DNA of 17,873 nucleotides, taken from NCBI GenBank assembly GCA_003247275.1, contig QKAA01000033.1, positions 1-17,873 of the forward strand. Reading direction: 5' to 3'. The stretch is from a bacterium. Lineage in GTDB: Bacteria > Patescibacteriota > Microgenomatia > UBA1400 > RBG-16-45-19. A program made the translations under genes and the position numbers. A model generated the notes under the pieces. The model searched no databases. It was not told where the DNA came from and worked only from the letters and a program-made list of their open reading frames with translations. Positions 12,048-17,873 of this stretch are shown piece by piece (the stretch's first letter is position 1; each line of letters starts with the position of its first letter).

Positions 12048-13560
12048 ATTACTTTTATCTCAACCAGTTTTATTTGTGTTATGGAAGCTAAAGAAAGCGG
12101 GTTTTGACGCGTATTTGGTTGGTGGGGCGGTGCGAGATATTTTATTGGGCAGGCCAACAACTGACTGGGATGTGACAACGAACGCAACTCCCGATCAAAT
12201 TCAGGAGGTATTTGAACATAGTTTTTATACCAATACATTTGGATCGGTGGGGTTGCCGTTTAGTGGTATGGTGGTGGACATGCAAAACGCGGGTTGGGCG
12301 ATTGATTCAACTTTGGCTGTTGATCCAGCTTGGGAAAATCAAGTTATTGATGTGACCACATATCGATATGAATTTGGATATTCAGATAAACGTCGACCGG
12401 ATAAAGTGGAATGGGGCAAAAGTTTGGCTGATGATTTATCTAGAAGAGATTTTACGATTAATGCTCTTGCTTTGACGGTTCACATTGAGCGATTGGAAAA
12501 AGAAATTTCAGAAACGAGAATGAGTGAGGTAGATGTTGAATTGACTGATCTCTATGAGGGTGAAAATGATTTGGCTAATCAGTTAATTAGAGCGGTAGGT
12601 GATCCAACGGAACGGTTCGAGGAAGATGCTTTGCGGATGATGCGAGCAATTCGTTTTGGGGCACAACTTAAATTTTCAATAGAACCAAGCACTCTTCGAG
12701 CTTTGCAAAAACAAGCTCATTTAATTAAACATGTCAGTTGGGAGCGGATTCGAGATGAATTAATGAAAATACTAGCCTCTGATTTTCCAGCGGAGGGAAT
12801 TTTACTTCTTTTTAATGCAGGATTATTAACGCACATTTTGCCAGAGTTATTACCCATGCGGGGAATTAAACAAGGGGGCCACCATATTTACGATGTGTGG
12901 ACGCACAGTATTGAAGCATTGCGTGGTTGCCCGAGTAGTGACCCCATTGTTCGGCTCTCTACCCTGCTTCATGATATTGGTAAACCGAGAACAGTCCGAT
13001 ATCAGGGCCCACGGGGAGTGACTTTTTATGGTCATGAAGTGGTGGGAGCACGGATGGCAGAGAAAATTGGTGAACGATTACGACTATCCCGAGCTGAAAT
13101 TGAAAAATTGGTCATACTAGTTCGTTGGCATATGTTTTCGTATTCCAAAGAAATGACTGATGGAGCTATCCGACGGTTTATTCGCCACGTTGGCCTGGAA
13201 AATATTAACGACATGATGCTTTTGAGGGTTGGCGATCGAAAAGGTGGAGGCAGTAAAGCGACTTCGTGGAGGTTAAATGAACTTCAGCAACGAATTGGTG
13301 AACAACTATACGAGCCAATGAGCATTAAAGATTTGAAGGTTGATGGGGCTGATGTGATGGAAGTTTTAGCGATTCCTCCCGGGAAAAAAGTTGGCGAAGT
13401 GCTGGCGGTTTTATTTGATGAAGTGATTGAAGATAGCAGCAAAAATGATCGAGACTATTTACTCAAACGAATTGTTGAAGTGGGAAATAAAAAAGATTAT
13501 TTTTCAAAACGCTTAGATAGGACAAGTAAGAGTGGAGCGGCGGTGAAGGTGGAAGAATAG
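12043..13560 (+). CDS. cca: CCA-adding enzyme / tRNA nucleotidyltransferase with HD domain
   Basis: 505 residues. Class II nucleotidyltransferase head: L-V-G-G-A-V-R-D-I-L-L-G at 25-36 and D41-W-D43 (catalytic carboxylates), R-R-D-F-T-I-N-A at 134-141, and E-R-F-E-E-D-A-L-R-M-M-R-A-I-R-F at 190-205. An HD domain follows, with W-T-H288-S, L-L-H310-D311-I-G-K and G-H331-E. It adds or repairs the 3' CCA of tRNAs; the HD part may act as a phosphohydrolase. It is longer than most (about 400-450), partly from a segment around 70-105 and from a polar Lys/Ser tail. The last 64 bp overlap the converging secF gene. Because secF is conserved there, the cca tail (about 20 residues) is probably the overprinted part. 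The start ATG has no Shine-Dalgarno; the divergent spacer is 32 bp. CCA versus A-only addition cannot be decided by eye. Confidence 0.94.
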   Translation: MKLLLSQPVLFVLWKLKKAGFDAYLVGGAVRDILLGRPTTDWDVTTNATPDQIQEVFEHSFYTNTFGSVGLPFSGMVVDMQNAGWAIDSTLAVDPAWENQVIDVTTYRYEFGYSDKRRPDKVEWGKSLADDLSRRDFTINALALTVHIERLEKEISETRMSEVDVELTDLYEGENDLANQLIRAVGDPTERFEEDALRMMRAIRFGAQLKFSIEPSTLRALQKQAHLIKHVSWERIRDELMKILASDFPAEGILLLFNAGLLTHILPELLPMRGIKQGGHHIYDVWTHSIEALRGCPSSDPIVRLSTLLHDIGKPRTVRYQGPRGVTFYGHEVVGARMAEKIGERLRLSRAEIEKLVILVRWHMFSYSKEMTDGAIRRFIRHVGLENINDMMLLRVGDRKGGGSKATSWRLNELQQRIGEQLYEPMSIKDLKVDGADVMEVLAIPPGKKVGEVLAVLFDEVIEDSSKNDRDYLLKRIVEVGNKKDYFSKRLDRTSKSGAAVKVEE

Positions 13561-14381
13561 GTGCCGGTAACTGTACCGACTAGAAGAGCGAAGACAAACC
13601 ACTTGGTGGTTTCTCCACCCAAAAGCCACAAGGATAAAAGCATGAAGATAATCGTCATGGAGTTATTGATGGATCGAGCTAGAGTTTCATTAACGGCCTT
13701 GTTGATTAAATCAAACAAAGTGGCTTTGGGATGAATGCGCTTGCTTTCTCGGATTCGATCAAAGACCACGATGGTGTCGTGAACTGAAAAGGACATGATA
13801 GTAAGAAGCGCAGTCACAAACAAGGTGTCGACTTGGACGCCATAGAAATGACCAATCAAACTAAATACGCCTAGCACGACGAGTGAATCGTGAAGCATGG
13901 CAAGCAGGGCAGCTACACCGAACATAGCATTTTTAAAGCGATAGGCCATGTAGAGCAAGATGGCTGAGGCTGACAAGATAATGGCTACAACTGTTTTTCT
14001 TAAGAGTTCTTTACCTAAGGTTGGTCCAATGGTTTCAAAGCGAAGTTCTTCAACGGCGCCAAAACTTGTTTCAAGTGATTGTTTTAAAAGTTCGTTTTGA
14101 TCTTTGTTAATGGGTTTGGCCCGAAGAAGATATGAGTTGTTGCCAGTTGATTGGATACTGGCAACTTCAATTTGAGACTCTGTGACTTGTCTGATTTCTG
14201 GCTCGGTTGGAATTTGTTCTGAGAATTGAATTTCGATGAGTGAGCCACCGGTGAAATCAATGGCGGGATTGAGGCCCCATTTCACTAGACTGACGACTCC
14301 AGGAACAATAACAAAGAGGGAAATAATAAAATAAATGACATAGTGCTTCATGAAGTTGATAGGTTTGCCTTTGTATTCCAT
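13497..14381 (-). CDS. secF: Protein translocase subunit SecF
   Basis: 294 residues, normal size. First membrane segment at about 13-33, then the family signature G-L-N-P-A-I-D-F-T-G-G at 36-46, a periplasmic P1-like domain (about 50-125), and five further membrane segments. The region S-F-S-V-H-D-T-I-V-V-F-D-R-I-R-E at 197-212 and G-T-Y-S-S-T-F at 273-279 are hallmark SecF sequences. With SecD it forms the SecDF complex, which uses the proton gradient to pull exported proteins off the SecYEG channel. It starts 13 bp after the secD stop. Its 3' end overlaps cca by 64 bp on the other strand; that overlap encodes the end of the last helix. Confidence 0.96.
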   Translation of the reverse strand: MEYKGKPINFMKHYVIYFIISLFVIVPGVVSLVKWGLNPAIDFTGGSLIEIQFSEQIPTEPEIRQVTESQIEVASIQSTGNNSYLLRAKPINKDQNELLKQSLETSFGAVEELRFETIGPTLGKELLRKTVVAIILSASAILLYMAYRFKNAMFGVAALLAMLHDSLVVLGVFSLIGHFYGVQVDTLFVTALLTIMSFSVHDTIVVFDRIRESKRIHPKATLFDLINKAVNETLARSINNSMTIIFMLLSLWLLGGETTKWFVFALLVGTVTGTYSSTFTAAPLLLVLSKRFEK

Positions 14382-14394
14382 AGATATGTCTCGC

Positions 14395-15759
14395 TTATTT
14401 TTTCGTGTTTAGATCCATTAATTTTTTAGGATGATAAAAAAGTCGCATCAGAGTTCGGGTGACGACAATGCCGGTAAACAAACTGGTCAAAACTCCTAAT
14501 CCTAGCGTAAGGGCAAAGCCTCTGACCATACCTGAGCTATTTAAGAATGGCCAGTTGAGAGGATTGAACAGAATAAATGAGGTAATGAGGGTGGCGACGT
14601 TGGCATCTTTAATACTGTCCCAGGCTCGACCAAAACCTAACTCCATAGCGGTTTTAAAAGGTCGACCCATTCGCAGTTCTTCTTTCATTCGCTCAAAAAT
14701 AAGGATGTTTGAGTCGACAGCCATACCGACAGAGAGGATGAAGCCGGCAAGACCAGGCAAAGTGATGGTGACTGGAATGAGCTTGTAGAGGGCCAGGGTG
14801 AATAATCCGTAGACAATGAGAGCAACATCTGCCAAAAAGCCTTTAAAGCCATAGAGTAGGACCATAAAGAGCATAACCATACCTAAACCAACCACACCGG
14901 CGGTAATGCTTTTATTAATTGATTCTGCCCCGAGGGAGGCGCCAATGTTTCGTTGTTCAATAATTTCGATGGGAACTGGCAGCGCTCCAGCATTTAATTG
15001 GATACTTAGATTGTTAGCCTCTTCTAGGGTAAAGCCGCCACTGATGACCGCCGAACCATCAGTGATATGACTGTTAACCGTGGGGGTAGTAATGGGATAA
15101 TCGTCGAGGAAAATGGCCACGGGTTTACCAATATTTCTTTTGGTAATTTCAGAAAATAATTGAGCTCCTTCTTGATTGAAGGCAAGAGTGACTTGAGGGA
15201 TACCTTGTTGATCGAATTCAACTGCAGCTTTGGTAAGGTGTTGACCGGAAAGTCCGGTTGGGATAAAGTCTGATAAAAAGGCTGCTTGGGTGGCTTCGGG
15301 ATTTAATTCTCTAAAATCAAGCTGAGCTGTTTTGCCAATAAGCTCTAGAGCTTGATTAATGTCGGTGACCCCGGCTAGTTCAACCAAAATTCGGTAATCG
15401 TTATCGCCAACGACACTGGTTTGGATGACTGGTTCAGAAACACCGAATAAATCAATACGACGGGTAATGACATTTTTGGCTGAATCGAGAGCTAAACTTC
15501 TATTTTCTGGAGCGATATTAGTCATATCGGCCTGCAAAACCACGTGGGTGCCACCCTGAAGATCAAGACCTTTTTTGAGGTCGAAATTAGTAGTGATTTG
15601 TTTGCCAAATAAGGTGAAATCAAATTTGGGACGGCGAATGACGGTATCTATCTGAAATGAACCCAAGGAAGCTTTAATGGGAATACTGGCGGGCATGCTG
15701 ATGACGGCAGCAATAAACGTAAGGGCAACAATAATAGTAAATAAACGGTTCGGTTTCAT
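14395..15759 (-). CDS. secD: Protein translocase subunit SecD, short form
   Basis: 454 residues, compared with about 615 in E. coli; the periplasmic P1 part is reduced. N-terminal membrane helix at about 7-23, then F-D-L-K-K-G-L-D-L-Q-G-G at 59-70 (the D1 motif), and C-terminal helices with S-V-G-M-A-V-D-S-N-I-L-I-F-E-R at 343-357 carrying the conserved Asp of the proton path. It works with SecF in proton-driven late translocation. It is third in an apparent operon after the wHTH-nucleotidyltransferase and AbrB-like genes (15-bp gap) and is followed by secF. The ribosome binding site is weak (AAAGA). Confidence 0.95.
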   Translation of the reverse strand: MKPNRLFTIIVALTFIAAVISMPASIPIKASLGSFQIDTVIRRPKFDFTLFGKQITTNFDLKKGLDLQGGTHVVLQADMTNIAPENRSLALDSAKNVITRRIDLFGVSEPVIQTSVVGDNDYRILVELAGVTDINQALELIGKTAQLDFRELNPEATQAAFLSDFIPTGLSGQHLTKAAVEFDQQGIPQVTLAFNQEGAQLFSEITKRNIGKPVAIFLDDYPITTPTVNSHITDGSAVISGGFTLEEANNLSIQLNAGALPVPIEIIEQRNIGASLGAESINKSITAGVVGLGMVMLFMVLLYGFKGFLADVALIVYGLFTLALYKLIPVTITLPGLAGFILSVGMAVDSNILIFERMKEELRMGRPFKTAMELGFGRAWDSIKDANVATLITSFILFNPLNWPFLNSSGMVRGFALTLGLGVLTSLFTGIVVTRTLMRLFYHPKKLMDLNTKK

Positions 15760-15774
15760 ATATCTTTATGAATT

Positions 15775-15972
15775 TTATACCAAATTCAGTTGTCTAATGG
15801 AGAGGAATTTGTAGGTAATGGACCCAGATTCATAATCGATGGATACGTCAACTTTATCTCCAGAACGAATACCAGTTTTTCGGGCAAACTTTGCCGGGAC
15901 GACAACAGCAATGGAGTTTCCGGTTCTAACGACTCGATTAATAATGGGGAGAGGTTGTTGATCTGATGCCAT
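15775..15972 (-). CDS. AbrB/MazE/SpoVT-type DNA-binding protein
   Basis: 65 residues. The sequence I-I-N-R-V-V-R-T-G-N-S-I-A-V-V-V-P-A-K-F-A-R-K, followed by G-I-R-S-G-D-K-V-D-V-S, is the swapped-hairpin AbrB domain pattern (G-N-S, V-P-A, L/I-x-x-G-D-x-V). Such proteins bind DNA as dimers and serve as transition-state regulators or as MazE-like antitoxins. The domain fills nearly the whole protein, leaving only a short tail (I-R-Q-L-N-L-V), so it lacks a clear toxin-binding extension. It starts 1 bp after the stop of the wHTH-nucleotidyltransferase, implying translational coupling, and precedes secD by 15 bp. Whether it regulates this operon is inference. Confidence 0.8.
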   Translation of the reverse strand: MASDQQPLPIINRVVRTGNSIAVVVPAKFARKTGIRSGDKVDVSIDYESGSITYKFLSIRQLNLV

Positions 15973-15973
15973 T

Positions 15974-16576
15974 TTAGATTATCTCCGGAGCAGTTTTATC
16001 GACTAAACCTTCTTCATCGCCGATGATCATGATTCTTGAGCCTGAAAGAATATTTAATAGGAAAGGATCGCGACGGTCTTTTCTAAAGATAAATTCGTCT
16101 TGAGTCATAACGGTATAGTTAATTTCTGTCTCGCGGCGTTTTTCTTCTTTTTTGATGAGAACATTAATGTTGTCTAAGTCGATATTGCCGACAATCAGAA
16201 GGTCAACTTCACCTTTGTCTCGAGTTTTGTTTTTGGCGTATTTGCCCGATATCATGGCAAATTTAATTTTGCCCAAGTTTTTGCGGTTGTCTCTAATGGC
16301 TAAACCAATGCCAATTGACTTGGCAACCATACTTAAGATGTCTTCGTAATAATCATACGCAGGATTTACTTGGTAATAGAGTCTGTTACCTCGTTTTTCT
16401 TTGATAACAATCCCCTTTTTATCAAGATGTTCCAATTCACGACGAACGGCATTAATTTCTTCACCACTAGCTCTGGTTAATTCCCGAACATATAACATTT
16501 GCTGAGGATTATCGAATAATAAATTCAGCACCTTATTTCTGACGCGGGATATGATGAAATCACGCATTGTGGACAT
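15974..16576 (-). CDS. Winged-helix regulator fused to a nucleotidyltransferase-like domain
   Basis: 200 residues. N-terminal winged helix-turn-helix at about 5-70 (V-L-N-L-L-F-D-N-P, Y-V-R-E-L-T-R-A-S-G, V-R-R-E-L-E-H-L-D-K-K-G-I-V, then R-L-Y-Y-Q-V-N wing), ArsR/MarR-like. The C-terminal half (about 105-190) resembles a minimal polymerase-beta-type nucleotidyltransferase: I-S-G-K-Y-A at 109-114 and G-E123-V-D125-L-L-I-V, fitting the [DE]h[DE] metal motif, with E151 as a possible third carboxylate. The usual G-S is G-K here. Minimal nucleotidyltransferases modify proteins or tRNA in MNT-type toxin/antitoxin modules, but fused wHTH forms are usually treated as regulators. AGGAGGG 6-7 nt before the ATG and a promoter at 16593-16622 mark it as first gene of the secDF operon. 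Activity is not established. Confidence 0.78.
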   Translation of the reverse strand: MSTMRDFIISRVRNKVLNLLFDNPQQMLYVRELTRASGEEINAVRRELEHLDKKGIVIKEKRGNRLYYQVNPAYDYYEDILSMVAKSIGIGLAIRDNRKNLGKIKFAMISGKYAKNKTRDKGEVDLLIVGNIDLDNINVLIKKEEKRRETEINYTVMTQDEFIFRKDRRDPFLLNILSGSRIMIIGDEEGLVDKTAPEII

Positions 16577-16582
16577 ACACTT

Positions 16583-16589
16583 CCCTCCT
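16583..16589 (-). promoter_or_regulatory. Strong ribosome binding site for the wHTH-nucleotidyltransferase
   Basis: The minus strand reads AGGAGGG, 6 nt before the ATG complementary to 16574-16576. It is one of the strongest Shine-Dalgarno sites in the window and supports this start over the in-frame ATG three codons later. Confidence 0.7.
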
Positions 16590-16592
16590 GTT

Positions 16593-16622
16593 TATATAAC
16601 TATTCGGCAGTAAATCTCTCAA
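16593..16622 (-). promoter_or_regulatory. Sigma-70-like promoter of the regulator-secDF operon
   Basis: On the minus strand TTGAGA (complement of 16617-16622), 18-bp spacer and TATATA (complement of 16593-16598). It lies just upstream of the Shine-Dalgarno of the wHTH gene and just downstream of an inverted repeat. Confidence 0.55.
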
Positions 16623-16627
16623 ATTTA

Positions 16628-16648
16628 TTGTACACCAAAAGTATACAA
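16628..16648. repeat. Inverted repeat, possible operator or weak terminator
   Basis: TTGTACAC (16628-16635), 5-nt spacer, GTATACAA (16641-16648): seven of eight positions are complementary. It sits between the stop of the DUF3048 gene and the -35 of the regulator operon. There is no T-tract of terminator length, so an operator for the adjacent wHTH or AbrB protein is the better guess. Confidence 0.45.
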
Positions 16649-16649
16649 A

Positions 16650-17873
16650 TTATTGGGCAGGATAGGAAACCATGGTGCTGGTGTCGACGACTGAAATCCA
16701 GATTCTTCCTGGATTAAAGCTGACTTCTTGACCCTTTTTATCGGTAAAGATGGTTCTATCAGTGCGACTATCCTTTTCCCAGGTAGCCTCGATGACTTGA
16801 CCGTCTTGGAAAATGAGGGCATCACCATCACCAATGGTGGTGTAAAGCATGTGTTTTAAGGAATCAACTGGACCAATTTCCTTGGTGAAGAGAACAACAA
16901 CGGTTTTTGACCATAATTGTTCACCAGTTTCTAAGTCGGTATGAATTTCACCACCAGTTGAACGTTTGTAGGTGTTGGTGGTTGCATCATAGTCCCAGCG
17001 AGCATCGAATTGCTTGTAACCGTCCCAGAAGTCATAGGCAACGGGGGTAACTGAGCCTCGGCTGGCTGCGGGAGCTTCTTCCTTGAATGACCAAGGTTCA
17101 AAGTTGTCTTGCCAATCAACCCCGTCTTGATCAAGATTGGTCCAACCGCGTTCAGCGCCAACGGCCCAGAGTTTTTCAGTGCGACCTTCGACACTGTGTT
17201 CGGTGGCCACCTGGTGACCAGTTCGACTTTCGTTGCGAATATAAGCTTTGGCACCAACTGAAAATTGATCTAAGTCGTTGCCGGTGCTGTAGCGCCATTG
17301 ATATTTAACGAGTTGTTCGATGGCTTGGGCTCGAGTGTCGGTTTGACAGGGCCCCATGTTACCGTTGGGAAGTTTTTCACCGCTACAGTTAGCTCCGCCG
17401 ACATGACCAAATAAGGGGGTTTCACCATATTCTGAAGCCCAATCGATAAAGTACGTGCGAACACTTCTGACTGGAGCAACCACCACATCACTTCTAGCTG
17501 CGTCACAAAGATACACTGCCATAAACCGAGTCACTCCACCTTCAGCAACAGCTTCATAAACTACATCTGCACGGTTAATACCTGAATGAGGTCTGGCGTC
17601 TGGACTATTTTCGACCATGATAGCTAACGGTCTTCTGGTTGCCCAAACGTCTGCCTCAGTTTTGGTGTACATGGCACCATTTAATGGACACATTTGATCT
17701 TTTGGTTCACTAGGATCGATATAAAGGCCGTCACCGGAATCTGTTAGAGCAGTGGCAGCTGATTCTTCGCCCGTTGCAACTTGGCTTGCAGATTTGGAAA
17801 AAATGGCATATGAGGCTCCGGCAGAGGCAACATATAAAACGGCACCAATTATCAGAACTGTCTTTTTTGTTAA
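16650..17873 (-). CDS. DUF3048 (YerB-like) secreted protein, 5' end off the window
   Basis: The reading frame is open to the right edge, giving 407 visible residues; an internal Met at 17693 is not the start because 60 upstream codons encode an export signal. At the edge the protein reads L-T-K-K-T-V-L-I-I-G-A-V-L-Y-V-A, a short basic start and hydrophobic segment, so only a residue or a few are missing. A Ser/Ala/Asp-rich linker follows, then C-P-L-N-G-A, R-R-P-L-A-I-M-V-E-N, A-R-P-H-S-G and A-D-V-V-Y-E-A-V-A-E-G-G-V-T-R-F, the DUF3048 N-terminal signature. The C-terminal domain includes V-V-V-L-F-T and G-D-G-D-A-L-I-F-Q-D-G. Bacillus YerB is a lipoprotein of unknown function; here no lipobox is seen, so anchoring is by the N-terminal helix. 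No catalytic role is known to me. Confidence 0.85.
   Translation of the reverse strand, partial: LTKKTVLIIGAVLYVASAGASYAIFSKSASQVATGEESAATALTDSGDGLYIDPSEPKDQMCPLNGAMYTKTEADVWATRRPLAIMVENSPDARPHSGINRADVVYEAVAEGGVTRFMAVYLCDAARSDVVVAPVRSVRTYFIDWASEYGETPLFGHVGGANCSGEKLPNGNMGPCQTDTRAQAIEQLVKYQWRYSTGNDLDQFSVGAKAYIRNESRTGHQVATEHSVEGRTEKLWAVGAERGWTNLDQDGVDWQDNFEPWSFKEEAPAASRGSVTPVAYDFWDGYKQFDARWDYDATTNTYKRSTGGEIHTDLETGEQLWSKTVVVLFTKEIGPVDSLKHMLYTTIGDGDALIFQDGQVIEATWEKDSRTDRTIFTDKKGQEVSFNPGRIWISVVDTSTMVSYPAQ

Noticed and set aside
17691..17693. Internal ATG as start of the DUF3048 protein
   Set aside because: Sixty upstream codons in frame encode a basic start, hydrophobic segment and linker, so the true start is beyond the window edge.
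1..17873. CRISPR arrays, tRNA or rRNA genes, insertion sequences, prophage genes
   Set aside because: No regularly spaced repeats, cloverleaf sequence, transposase or phage-like ORF, or flanking inverted repeats were found by eye; intergenic space is too small for rRNA.
1..17873. Alternative genetic code (UGA as Gly)
   Set aside because: TGA ends hypC at 1035-1037 and would extend genes into overlaps without homology; no in-frame TGA interrupts any conserved gene.

Overview
The window looks like part of a small, gene-dense bacterial genome, most likely a member of the Candidate Phyla Radiation (Patescibacteria), possibly the Microgenomates group. The reasons are short or overlapping gene junctions, a compact archaeal-type aspartyl-tRNA synthetase, a short SecD, a two-gene [NiFe] hydrogenase of the streamlined kind seen in such genomes, and secreted DUF3048 and phosphodiester-glycosidase-like proteins of a style common there. 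TGA is used as a stop (for example at the end of hypC), so the recoded UGA of Gracilibacteria/SR1 does not apply. The lineage is an inference from gene style; no marker gene was compared.

Layout. 1-784 (-): the N-terminal part of a membrane-anchored phosphodiester glycosidase-like protein. 819-2798 (+): a hydrogenase maturation operon with HypC, a DUF6390-like protein, a HycI-type maturation protease and a histidine phosphatase. 2806-6076 (-): the facing operon gltX, [NiFe] hydrogenase small subunit, large subunit. The two operons converge with 7 bp between them. 6173-7228 (+): a membrane-anchored protein of unknown function. 7194-9449 (-): aspS and a D,D-carboxypeptidase. 9450-10334: an 880-bp island of four tiny ORFs with overlapping divergent promoters, a clear intrinsic terminator and a possible attenuator. 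10331-12010 (-): recJ. 12043-13560 (+): a CCA-adding enzyme. 13497-16576 (-): an apparent operon of a wHTH-nucleotidyltransferase regulator, an AbrB/MazE-like protein, secD and secF. 16650-17873 (-): a DUF3048 secreted protein that runs off the right edge.

How the genes fit together. HypC would deliver the Fe(CN)2CO unit to the large subunit. The protease would then remove the predicted 10-residue C-terminal peptide after His423. DUF6390 may be an uncharacterised accessory of the same system. No electron-transfer (NAD(P)H, F420 or ferredoxin) subunit and no HypA/B/D/E/F is in the window, so the physiological redox partner is unknown. The remaining genes are core functions: tRNA charging and maturation, DNA repair, Sec export and cell-wall trimming.

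The signal I would look at first is at 9735-10334. A near-leaderless 27-codon ORF ends just before an intrinsic terminator, and its last codons contain a 9-nt segment perfectly complementary to the upstream arm of that terminator. Two small genes follow, the first with a strong ribosome binding site and a ribbon-helix-helix-like pattern. This has the geometry of translation-coupled transcription attenuation, but the downstream functions are unknown and the pairing has not been tested.
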